Shown here piece by piece: positions 22,792-32,977 of a stretch of DNA of 64,000 nucleotides. The notes beneath the pieces are model-generated. The model made no database searches. It worked only from the letters and a program-made list of their open reading frames with translations, and was not told the origin of the DNA. Position 1 is the stretch's first letter. Each line of letters starts with the position of its first letter. The translations under genes and the position numbers were made by a program. Source of the DNA: Tanypteryx hageni (taxonomy: Eukaryota > Arthropoda > Insecta > Odonata > Petaluridae); assembly GCA_028673005.1 (NCBI GenBank), contig CM054113.1, positions 204,901,504 to 204,965,503 of the forward strand. Direction: 5' to 3'.

Positions 22792-24535
22792 ATGCCTAAA
22801 GTATCAAGTTCGAAAGCTTATTTAATACGTCAGTGGTTACAAGAGTTCCCGTACTTCACAACGGATGGAAAAATTATCTTCTGTCAAGCATGCAACAAGG
22901 AGGTAAGTACATTATAATGCTGGTTTGCAACGAATTATTGGCCGTGAATTGCTTGTCATCTTTGAGGCAAAAACCATCCACATCTTTTGTTTATACGAGC
23001 CATTTTATGGTAACTATAGAAGTGGTTATTGAAAATGTCCAGCAATCCAGCTGCGGATCTTCGTAGCTGTCAAGTAAATTTTATATTTTTGTCCGATTTC
23101 CATATTCATTAGATTATTTCCGTATTTTTAAGGTTAATTATTTCTTCATAATTTTTCTTTATAGGTTTCAAGTGATAAAAAATCCCACCTAACTCAGCAC
23201 ATCCAAGGAGTGCTACATAAGGCAAATGTTGAACGCAAATCTAAGATGAAACAAATGCATTTAACAAAAACTTCTGAGGGATCCAGCAAGAAGAATCAGT
23301 TTTATGCAGATTTGTGTCACGCAATTGTGGCAGCCAACATTCCATTCAGAACACTGGAAAATCCAACATTCAAGGAGTTCCTAGAACGATACTGCCATCA
23401 GTCGGTACCTTCCGAGTCAACGCTACGCAAGAATTACATGCAACCCACGTACGATGACGCAATGCGCAGGATACGGGAGGACATTGGAGATTCACATATT
23501 TGGATATCGGTCGATGAAACCACTGATGCTCTTGGCAGATACATGGCCAACTTGGTTGTTGGGAAATTGGACCCAGATGCGCCATCCAGAGCCTACCTCA
23601 TCTGCACGAAGCAACTTGCCAAAACAAACCAGGAAACAATAGCACACTTCGTGAACAACGGACTGAAAGTGCTGTATCCCAAAAATCTAGACGAAGAGAA
23701 AGTGCTGCTCCTATACACAGATGCTGCATCGTACATGGTTGCTGACATGCAGTTGCTCAAGGTGTTCTATCCCTCCCTTGTGCATGTGACATGCCTTGCC
23801 CATGGTTTGAACCGCGTAGCAGAGCAAATAAGACTGGGATTCCCCAAGGTGAACAAATTGATCTCCACCGTGAAGAAGGTCTTCGTCAAGGCACCAACAA
23901 GAATACAGGCTTTTCGAGAAAAACTGGCCGATGTCCCTCTGCCACCTGAGCCTGTGCTCACCCGCTGGGGCACATGGCTGAAAGCAGCTGAATATTACAG
24001 CGAGCATATCCTTCATGTCAAGGAAGTTGTGACAAATCTAGCCGAGGATGCTGCCTGCGTCACTTCGGCAAAAATGTTGCTAGGTGATCCCTCCATTCCC
24101 AAGGATTTGGCGTATATTAGATCCCACTATACATCCCTTGTGCAGATTATTGAATTAGAAGGCTCAGGAAAACCCATCTACGAAAAAACTGCTATGCTGA
24201 ATGAAGTGAAACAAAAAATAAAGGAAGCTCCAGGTGAAGTGGGGGAAAAAGTAAAAGCAAAACTAGAAAAGTTGCTACAAAAGAACTCAGGACTGCAGAG
24301 CCTATGTACAGCAGCAGATATACTGGCAGGAAAATCCAGTGAAGTTGAGTGCAAAATTCCATTTCAACATGTACCCAAGTTGAAGTTTGCCCCCGTCACG
24401 TCAGTTGATGTCGAACGTTCTTTTTCTGCTTACAAAATGATATTAACTGACAAACGCCATAGTTTTGTGGTAGAAAACTTAGAAAAGGTGCTTGTTATTT
24501 ATTGTGAGGCCAATTACGAAAAATTTGTGAAATAA
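22792..24535 (+). CDS. hAT transposase, CGGBP1-like, two exons
   Basis: Exon 1 is 22792-22902 and exon 2 is 23165-24535. The 262-bp intron starts GTAAGT and ends TTATAG, and joining is phase 0. The product is about 493 residues. A C2H2-type BED-like finger spans the splice: C31, C34, H49, H55. The hAT catalytic core follows: D154 (VDETTD), D223 (YTDAASYM), the CLAH motif (C247, H250), the RW pair (about 304-305) and E454 in VERSFS with the C-terminal dimerisation block. I chose the ATG at 22792 because MPKVSSS begins the CGGBP1-like region; the frame is open upstream. AATAAA at 24531-24536 overlaps the stop codon. The protein should bind the element's subterminal repeats in the nucleus and cut and paste the DNA. 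No disabling mutation is visible. Confidence 0.93.
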
Positions 24536-25401
24536 ACACAAAGAGGTGACAAATTCATTATGGGAATTTCGAATGAAACAGTTTGTCAAACACTCTGCGT
24601 AGTACTTAAGTATATACTTGAATAGTGTGTTCAGTCAGTATTACTATATGTAATTTAGATAGTATTTTCTCGGTAACGCATGGGATATTAACCATAAGAA
24701 TAAGTTTCAATGCATAGTAGTAAAACATTTTTGTTCTTTGAAAACACAAATCAATGTTTCATTGACTGGCAATTTTTGCGTGCGTGCATGTTTCAGTTTT
24801 TTTTCGTGAATTAAAGTTGATAGTTGACAGAAATGATGTTGTTTTTTACTGGACAGTTTTTGGAATTAATTTTTAGAGCCTATTTTACGTTTTATAAAGC
24901 CTAATTAAGGTACTTAAAGAGCCTATTTTAGTCGCCTAAAACTTAATTTTTAGAACCTAAAAATCCGCGGTCTAGTTATCACCACGAGCTCGGACTGAAA
25001 ATTGGCTGTAGTCCGCCGAAACTCTACCTTGGACATAAAAAGAAACTCGTCGATTCTCCGGTGCAACATTGTATACACATGAAATGAATATGAAAACATA
25101 TAAAAGCAATTCGTATATAATGAAACAAAGTTGTTTTTCTTTGCTTGCGTTGTGACTTTTTGAATGGGCAGAGAAAGGACCTTCTTTCTCCGGGTTTTGT
25201 AAGAGCGTATGTCCGAATCAAGCGAGCGTATCGAGAGGTAGTTTCAGAAAGTGTAATGAACGTAAATAAAAAAAAGCGTATCGCGAAACAGCGTATACCT
25301 GTATATTTAGATTGCAGGGCCCCTGGCCGTTTAGCGCCAGTGGCTCCCAAATATTTAGCGCCAGGGGTCCCAGGAGGCGTAAAGCCGCCAGTGCCGATGA
25401 C

Positions 25402-26410
25402 GTTATAACATGTCGAGTTTTACGCCCAAATGTTTCCAAACTGCCAACATGGTAACATATTATTAAATTATTATTAAACTATTATTAAATTATTTTTAAA
25501 TTATTACTAAATTATTGCTATTAAATTAAAATGAAAGAAAGTAAGAATCACTTTATAAAAAATCCCATTTTATTTTTTTCAAAGTGATTCTTTCTTTCAT
25601 TTTAATTATGCAATTCCAAAAAAGTTACGGCGAAACAAAGAAGTTTTATATTACGAAATTATTGAATTTACTAATAACGTACTTATATGAGGCAGTTAGT
25701 GCAATGTGTGACTCACCGATTATTCTTCTTGGAACGATTTACCTTCCTTTATAGGATAATATTCAAAGAATGCATTGATGCCTCCAAAATCCTCCTTTCG
25801 AAAATTGAAAATGCTGACACAAAAAGCGCTTTACTCCTTAGAGCTCTTCGGTTCGATCGTTATTTTATCCGGCTGGGAAAGAAACGCGAACGAGAAATTT
25901 TTTAAAATCGCGCCACGCGGAACCGAAAACTAGCAAAAAATAGGACAAACAAGTTCTGTGTATCTGGAGGCAATACAGAGGCAAAATAAAACCTGATTGA
26001 GGTCTCCCAGGTTTCCGGTATTTGTTTTTTATGTTTTTTTTATTGCCCATGTCGATTTCCGTGCATCCTCGATGCGATGCGCGGAAATTCTTTCCTTTAT
26101 TTTGATCGATCTTAATCTTCTCTTCTCTCGTTTCTTCAATTTATCTCTCCAGGGATCCTCCGATCCTATCGGCTTTCAAGGATGTGGACATCATTCTTCG
26201 ATTGCCGATGGGAAAAAGGCTTCGGGACATTAAGTGGTTGTCTGTGTGGTGCAGGCGATTCACAGTGAGTACCTCCCGTTTCCAAGCGAAACGGGCTGTA
26301 TAGTATGTTTTAACCTTTTATCTCGCGCTACTATTTTATTTGCAAAATAGTATAAATTGTCCGACAGAAATGAGTAGGAATGAACTGTGTTACGTCAGTA
26401 GATATACAAA
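25402..26410. other. AT-rich DNA with TTATTAAA repeats and a hairpin
   Basis: At 25455-25525 TTATTAAA-type words repeat. At 25524-25607 lies an inverted repeat: arm 25524-25554 (AATTAAAATGAAAGAAAG...) and arm 25581-25607, which has a 4-bp deletion. No coding region supported. Confidence 0.7.
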
Positions 26411-26412
26411 TA

Positions 26413-26797
26413 CAGTCATCCCGCCTGTAAAGCGGTACCCTAAAGCGCGGTTTCACGCAGACTGTTTTCTCTAATTTGTACATAGAATTGTATTACATTA
26501 TGTACACTGCGTGAAATTTATGTAATTTCTACTCATTTTTTACTTTATTAAAACAAGTTTTATTATATAAAGCCAATTTTATCAAAGAAAATTTGTATTA
26601 ATTTAATATTTATATATCTATTTTTATTATGATATTGTGCTGAGTTTATAATATAATATTTGGAGTTTAAGCATAGACATTTAGTCCGACCGGTCCCTAT
26701 CCCCTTATTTTCCACAGACTTAAGGCATTCTATAAAATGGTTTCCTATTACGGCGTTTTTCATAAACGTAACCCTCGCGTCATAGGAGGGACGACTG
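26413..26797 (+). mobile_element. pogo/Tigger-like TA-target MITE (385 bp)
   Basis: The left end CAGTCATCCCGCCTGTAAAG and the right end CGTCATAGGAGGGACGACTG are inverted repeats, flanked by TA on both sides (26411-26412 and 26798-26799). CAGTCRTCCC termini with TA duplication match the pogo/Tigger branch of Tc1/mariner. No transposase ORF is present. Confidence 0.87.
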
Positions 26798-26799
26798 TA

Positions 26800-28892
26800 T
26801 ATGTTTTATATTAGTTTGCTAGTTGATCCAAAGTCTGGGGGAAATAAAAGAGTTTTGACGAGCTCAAACGCGGCTATAAATCGTGACGTGATCATTACAA
26901 CAATAATTTTTCATTGTTTGATCCGTGAAAATTTCTCGTTTCTTCGGATTTGTTGTTTACGAGGTTATTTGGAATCTGTTCAAGTTTTCTCGAAACAAAT
27001 AAATTAAGTTTAACGTCAACACGCTCAGGTCTCAAGCTCGTATCTCGATTGTAACTATTTTTAAAATGCATACGAATAACATCCGATACTCATTCACATG
27101 ATAATAAAATGAAGAAAATAAACTCTTTTGGAATCGAACCTATGTCCTTATCACGAAATTTGACGTGCGTTTAATCTGAAAAGGGGCACGATCAGTTTTT
27201 GGCAAAATATTTATCGAAATCGAGCGGACAGTTCTTGGGTTATTCGCATTAATTCGTAAAATATTACAAAATGACAATGAGGTTGGCTTTTAATGCGTAT
27301 ATTAAGGACACACACTTGAGGAAGAGGAAAGTAAAATAATATATGGATGCAACTAGGTGTTGCAGGAATTCCTGTGGAGACACCGTTTAGAGAGTCACTG
27401 AGAACGTTTGAAAAGACATGGAGAAATATATGGCGTAAGACCCTTCTACGGAGATTTAGTTACCACCCATGCATACCATATTTATCAGACTATAAGACGA
27501 CCTCGAATACAAGACAAAAAAATATTTTGTAAGGCATTTTGAAGATTAAACAAAATTATCCGAGTTATTTTTTTATTTAACTCTCCAAAATAACAACATC
27601 GCACGTTGCAGAGCAGAGACAAATATGATTTAAACCATGCTATCACTATGCCAACCTTTGATGGTAATAAAAACAGAAAAAACACGTATTTTAATTGGAT
27701 AAATAAGGTATAGTACTTGTCTTCTGCCTGTAATTGAAGACGAGTATTACCTGAAAGCTTCCAAATTACGTCTCTTGACGTGTGACCCACCGACACGCCC
27801 AGCGGCTCTCCAAATGTTGAGTTCACTCCAAAATTTCGACAAATTTACGTGAAGCATAATGTACATACAATGGCTAAATGTTTTCATTAATAATTTTCGT
27901 TAGAGAATTTTAAGTGCATATATACTAGAAGTCATTTGAATGCATTGTTGCACTAACAATAAGTAATTGCTGTTTTTCCTTTTATCAAACTCCAATATTA
28001 AATTTTCTTAATTTTCTCCATTCTAAAAGAAATGTTTATTTTGACATTCCTGGGGCTAACCGTTGCAAATAACTGGCTCTCTGCTAGTAATGATAAAATC
28101 AAATTATTTTACTGATCCATCAGAGTTATGATAGTATCTGATGATGATACCACGCTATTTTGTTATTAATATGAAAATTGTCTTGTAAAATCAATTTTAT
28201 TTGAATGCTATTAATTAATTATCTTCCATGCTGTCATCGTTTTCCTTTTTTTAATTATATGCTTTGGTTATTTAAACTCCTATAATGGAAATGTGATTTT
28301 AATAACAACCTTCATTCTGTTTTGATAGAATTGATAATCATTATATATAAGAGTAGGTACTATTTTAACTTCAAATAATAACTATTTTATTTCGTAATAC
28401 ATTTTGATGCTGTACACCTCTGTAAAACTGTTTCCGTGCAGATCATTATTATTCAAACTAATCTCGAGTTGTAATAGCGTCAAGTCATCTAAGTACGTAG
28501 CTGTCTAGAATTCCGATTTCTTTTTTTATATTTTATGGTTATTTATACTTTTTATCTCTCTCGTCGCTGTGGGCAATATCACAAATAGAAATAAATTGCG
28601 AGGTATCGAAAATTCCAAACACTTAATTCGGACCCATTAAACGAACTAAAGTTAATCCCCACGGCCCTTCATTTTTGGAAATCTCGCATAACGCAACAGC
28701 CCGTAATTCATTAATCACTTCAAAATTTATCACCACTTTACATATTTATGGTTTATTTTAGATGCATATTCTTGCTTAACGGTGACAGATATAACCCCAA
28801 AACGGTTTGAATATTCAGAGTTTATCGGGGAATGACTGTTCCTCAAAGAATACTAAGAGATGACGGAATGGATCGACCCTTAACCGCTAACA
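26800..28892. other. AT-rich DNA, no gene recognised
   Basis: Two kilobases of unique-looking AT-rich sequence. Short frames show no motif, and no repeat boundaries were found. Confidence 0.5.
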
Positions 28893-29023
28893 CATCATCA
28901 CAGTGGCGGATTTAAGGGGGGTCGCACTTGGTGCACGCCTGGGGCCCTTTGAAGCGAGGAGCCCTTTGAAGGGAGGGGCTCCGGAAAAAATGTTCGTGTA
29001 TATAATCTCAGAAATATTAAATA

Positions 29024-29786
29024 CAGTCATACCCCGTTTAACGCTGGGGATGGGTTCCTGAAAACGAGAGTGCTAACTGAATCAGCGTTATGCGGGGTCA
29101 TTTTGGTATAGCACTTATGGAGATGCGTTTCCGAAATCCTAATTTTTTACCTGTTTTCAAAATATTAGTCTGGCCGCTCTTCTCTCCGATACTCTAAAAC
29201 TGAAGTACTGTAAATAATCAATCCTTTATAATAATCTAAGAGGTTGATTAGCCAGAAATACGCACACACAATAATCAATCCTTAAACGCGCAATGTAGCA
29301 GATTTGCTACATACCAGAAACCGTGCAATATACTAACTGTCGCAGCTTTTTTTGCCATTTTCTCACACTGTTATAGAAACCACACACCCTTCCCTTATAA
29401 TCAGCGCCCAATATCACCAATAGGTGTCCAATTGCATGAGATATGTAAAGAAAACCATACGTTACTCTGCAGCCTGAGAACGTGGTGTTTCTCCTGTGGC
29501 TCATTTGTTGATTTCGGTAGTTTCTTTCAGTTATTTGGACTGAAAATTTTCTGCTACATACCAAAAATGTGCAATGAAATCAAATCATGTCTTGTAATAT
29601 TTTATTATTTTTCCATAGCGTAAAACTTAAGAACTCTTAAAATTGTTAAATATGAAATTTCATTCATGATCTGGTTCTTGAGTCAGAGCGCCCGCAAAAA
29701 CGTATGGAGAAATTAAAAATAGGTCAAAAATAAAGTGTTATAACGAATCAGCGTTATACGGGGCAGCGTTGAACGGGGCATTACTG
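29024..29786 (+). mobile_element. pogo/Tigger-like MITE nested in a hAT-type element
   Basis: The left end CAGTCATACCCCGTTTAACG and the right end CGTTGAACGGGGCATTACTG are inverted repeats with TA on both sides (29022-29023 and 29787-29788). The paralogous copy near 21355-21370 reads straight through this point, an empty site that confirms the boundaries. A direct repeat TGCTACATACCA lies inside near 29308 and 29551. A GAGTCAGAGCGCCCGCAAAAAC-like stretch near 29672 resembles the foldback arms at 5.1-6.8 kb. No transposase. Confidence 0.85.
29227..29269 (+). mobile_element. 43-bp retroposed fragment with 14-bp TSD
   Basis: A 43-bp insert that ends in an AC-rich tail (CGCACACAC), bounded by a perfect 14-bp direct repeat AATAATCAATCCTT at 29213-29226 and 29270-29283. 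Near-identical sequence (AAGAGGTTGATTAGCCAG) occurs at 53752-53798 and 61692-61747. The best reading is an extremely short 3' end of a LINE or SINE, inserted by target-primed reverse transcription. Confidence 0.8.
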
Positions 29787-29956
29787 TATCTCAATTTAAA
29801 AATCAGTGGAATGATACCATAGTAAAACGATCGTTAAGAGGAGTCACATAAGAAAGTAGATGTAAGGAGATGTTTCACATTATATTTTGGTTGCAGGTCT
29901 CCCAATTTTTAAGCGCCAGGAGCCCCAGAAGGCGTAAATCCGCCACTGCATTATCG

Positions 29957-31010
29957 CCTAGTTCAAAACCTCTCTCTCACCTTCAAATCCCTTTTGCCTA
30001 ATTTCCCACCCTAACCCACTTCCATCCATTCCCTTACTCTCGGTCATCCTTCAACACCCTCTCTCTCTCTCTCTCTCATTCCCTTCCCCTTAATCCATCC
30101 ACTCCATCAGTTCATCCAAAAATCTCCTCCAAAAGCCTTTCCCTCCACGGCGACCATCTTTACAGTCATCCATCCACACCCAAAAGCCAGTCCAAACGTA
30201 CACATCATCTTATTGCCCCCTTTCCTTACCTTTCTACCCACACGCACTACTACAATTCCTAACTCCCTCCGTCCAAACCCCGTGGTCCCGATTCATCTCC
30301 TCAACACACTCCCACCCTCAGTCTTCTAGTCCCGGTCCGTCTCCGTATCCTAGTCCTGGGCCGTATCCTAGTCCTGGACCCTTCCCTCCGCATCTAATGT
30401 TTCTGGTCTGTTCTCTCCTCCACTTCCTCACACTCCCATATCTTCCTCATCCCCGAATACCCTTCCCCCTTCTCCCCTTCGCTCTCTCCTCAGAATCTTT
30501 CCGAATGGCCCTCATTTCGAATCGAGGCGCCCCTTATCGCTGTGCCCCACGCCATCTGGGTTTCCCTCAGAGCACTCCACATCCCCCCCTGCCCATCCAC
30601 TCTCCCACTTCGCCCCCCACACCCTCCCTTTCTCTCTCTGTCTCCTTCCCCACCCCAGTCATTCCTTCGTGGCTACCCACCGTAGCCTCTCTCCCTTCTT
30701 CCCCCTTTTGGCTTTCCTCCCATCCCTCTTCCCTCATCCTCCGTCCCTCTCTACCACCTACCAGGTCTTGAATAACCCCGCATCCACACCATTCTCCCAC
30801 TCTTATCCACTCTATACTCTCTCCCCCTTTCTAAGGACTCGGATCTCTTTCCTCTTTGAGTCGGAATGCCTCCTCCCCTTCCTAACCCCCTTCCCTCCCT
30901 CCGTCTCATTCACACCCTTTCTCCCCTCTCCCCCTCCTCACTCTCTCTCCCTCCCTCTCCCCCTCCGTCTCTCGCATCCAATCCACGCCCTTCGATTTAC
31001 TCACGATTCG
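29957..31010. repeat. Polypyrimidine tract (CT-rich, degenerate)
   Basis: About 1 kb of CT-rich plus strand with a (CT)n core near 30059-30077 and degenerate CCCTTCCC-type sequence. A partly duplicated phrase TAGTCCTGG occurs near 30350 and 30368. Reading frames through it are Ser/Pro/Leu low-complexity. Confidence 0.85.
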
Positions 31011-31530
31011 GCGTTCAATTTTGAAGGGCCTTCGCCGTCATGCTCTCAAACCAATACATGCTTTTGTCCGGCATTCCGCGCTCTTTAGCGTCTCTTGAAT
31101 AATGTTTCGCGATTGCTTTGCGTCTCCGCCTATATCTCCGCGCTCTCTCGCTCTTCTTATTTTCGTTCTCTCCGGCGCAGAGATTTATTGACACGTTGCT
31201 CACGAACGACGTTTAAGGTGAGGTGTCGGCGGCAGGAGTGTTGAAAAATATTTCTCGGCGCTCTCTGAAAAAAAAATGAAAACGTTTTCCTCCAAGTCCA
31301 AAAAATTGCGTCTGGGTCTCGATGATAAGTTGAGTTAAGGTATTTATTATATACTGTGTTGTATAAGGATTTTTGGCTGGAAAATTTGATGTCCTAGTTT
31401 ATTTTGACTTAATAGATAGTTGAATCAAAATGAAAAGGTGCATAAAAACGTCTTTTGTTAACTTTATTTGACGTTATCCATTTAAAATTCGACTGAGGTT
31501 TGTGGAATTTCATTTCAAAAATTCAAAGGC
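31011..31530. other. Unique-looking DNA, nothing recognised
   Basis: No supported feature. Confidence 0.4.
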
Positions 31531-31709
31531 AAAATTTGAAAAAACAAATTTATTATAATGGCTACATACAAATTTCACTATGAAAGTACCATGTTTCGAC
31601 TCATCAAGCTATCACCAGGTACTCGGTGAGCCGAAAACAGTAGTTTCTTAATTTTAATAGTGGCATTTGTGCGTAGCCATTTTAATAAATTTGTTTTTTC
31701 AAAAATTTT
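31531..31709. mobile_element. Foldback/MITE-like element with about 45-bp inverted ends
   Basis: AAAATTTGAAAAAACAAATT at 31531 is inverted as AAATTTGTTTTTTCAAAAATTTT ending near 31709, and the ATGGCTAC/GTAGCCAT blocks inside the arms also pair. The centre contains a second small fold (GTTTCGACTCA ... TGAGCCGAAAAC). No ORF, no clear TSD. The centre (ATCACCAGGTACTCGG with CGAAAC) is similar in layout to the hairpin at 44.7 kb. Confidence 0.75.
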
Positions 31710-32969
31710 CTCCGAATTTTCGTTTTCCATTTTATTACAGTTTGAATTACGAACTGAATTTTAATTGTTTTATTTTTATTCTTTGTAATTGAATTGGCGA
31801 GTTACTAGGTCGGATCCCATACGCGTGACATGTTAAGGAAGCGGCGCATTCATTCTCCTGTGTAAAAGGGCTCATATACACCCATTCACCCAGATCCTAT
31901 CAGAAAGAAGAGTGCATTTGCACTCTGTAGGAAACTGCAAAATCCTGTGTCAACCTTTGACCTACTCTTTAATGAAATTAATCGAGGAATTATCTCTCGC
32001 CTTAATCTCTCTGTCTCTTGCGACTGGCTGAGAAACTCGTGTATCCTCCTTACAGCACCATAGAAGAAGCCTGGATGATCTCGAGAGGTGATTTCGACTC
32101 GAATAGGGTAGGAAACCTGTCTCTTTAATCCATTCACTCAACCAGCATTCTTTTAATTTCCCCCTTTTAATCGGTTTAATCGCCGCCATCATCAGCACTC
32201 AGTGTCTCACGAAGGATTTCTGTCGCCTTAGCAAAAATTTTAACGTAATTGTCCGTTGCTTTCAAACGAGCGCTCTTTATTACCCTCTACATGGCATACA
32301 TGTTATTCCTATTTATTAGAAATTTATTTGACTTTCGTTGTGGGATGAAAAGTTTGACTGGTTGAAAGAGACCGATAAACAGGTATCTAAATAATTCCGA
32401 AAAAAATCTCGGTTGCCATAGAAAATACATTTGAAAAAGAGAGAATAGAAAGCAAGTCAAACTGACAGCGATTTTATGACAGGATGCTTTTTGAAAAATG
32501 TATGTGTACTTTTATTTTACATTTTGGCATCGCGTCATTTATACGCTGATGTAGACTATTATAGTAATTGTGTAGTATATAGTTGATTAACTATTCCATT
32601 TAAATAACTTATTATTTTAGTTCCAAGGGATTATTTGACTTGATGCGTAAAATGTGAGTTGTTTTTAAACTTTTATTAACGGTATATAACATATAAAGAG
32701 ATTATATGAATTACGGGGAAAACCTTTTAAGCCGGGACTTAAAACAACTAATGCATAAAAAATTAACCTCTTCTATTAATCATAAACTGACTGGTTATTT
32801 CCATCAGCAGTTTTGTCGAGTGCCTTCTGAACCGTCGAATTAGTCAATAGTATATTATTATGAATAAACAGACCCGAATTTTGACCTGATATGATTTTAA
32901 TACTTAATTTGTCTGCCAATTTATAAAACTCTCCTAAATGGAAACCTGTCATTCACAAAAAAACATTGC
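31710..32969. other. AT-rich DNA, no gene recognised
   Basis: A frame of about 80 codons on the minus strand near 31886-32198 has no recognisable motif and no supporting signals. Confidence 0.4.
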
Positions 32970-32977
32970 GATAGCTG

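Larger units (their letters stand above)
22233..24974 (+). mobile_element. Intact hAT transposon, CGGBP1-like, with TIRs and 8-bp TSD
   Basis: Complete element of 2742 bp. The termini TAGACCGCGGAT and ATCCGCGGTCTA are perfect 12-bp inverted repeats, extending to 20 bp with two mismatches. An exact 8-bp TSD, GTTATCAC, lies at 22225-22232 and 24975-24982. Subterminal zones carry many copies of a GCCTAWTTT-like word in both orientations at both ends, as expected for transposase binding sites. The element encodes a spliced transposase whose catalytic residues are all present. Perfect TSD, near-perfect TIRs and an open ORF suggest recent, possibly ongoing, mobility. Confidence 0.96.
21469..25301. 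mobile_element. pogo/Tigger-like element interrupted by a hAT transposon
   Basis: Comparison with the paralogous copy at 28901-29948 shows extra DNA here that starts after TTTCAATA (21461-21468) and ends before TATATTTAGATTGCAGG (25302 onward). That implies a TA target duplication. The right end CAGCGTATACCTG, and internal words such as GAATCAGCGTATTGCG and AGATGCGTTCCTA, resemble the element at 29024-29786. The left terminus is degenerate. Without the hAT at 22233-24974 and its TSD the element is about 1.08 kb, non-autonomous. Confidence 0.6.
21067..25393. mobile_element. hAT-type element (CAGTGRCGGATTTA termini), multiply interrupted
   Basis: The left end CAGTGACGGATTTAGG and the right end GGCGTAAAGCCGCCAGTG are imperfect inverted repeats, flanked by a perfect 8-bp TSD, CCGATGAC, at 21059-21066 and 25394-25401. 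The original element is short; most of this span is later insertions. A second left-end copy, CGGTGGCGGATTTAAGG, at 21279 and a second right-end-like GTTTAGCGCCAGTG near 25342 suggest a related copy inserted inside the first (flanks CTCACACA and CTCCCAAA match 6/8). Another hAT-like end (GTGCTTCTCAACTTGGGTT) begins near 21139. The family recurs at 28901-29948. Confidence 0.72.
28901..29948 (+). mobile_element. hAT-type element (CAGTGGCGGATTTAAGG termini), interrupted
   Basis: The left end CAGTGGCGGATTTAAGG and the right end CGTAAATCCGCCACTG are inverted repeats. The flanks CATCATCA (28893-28900) and CATTATCG (29949-29956) match 6/8 as an aged 8-bp TSD. Inside, GTTCGTGTATATAATCTCAGAAATATTA and TCTCAATTTAAAAATCAGTGG-type sequence is shared with the 21.07-25.39 kb copy, where the two parts are adjacent. 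Here they are split by the 29024-29786 insertion. No ORF. Confidence 0.78.
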
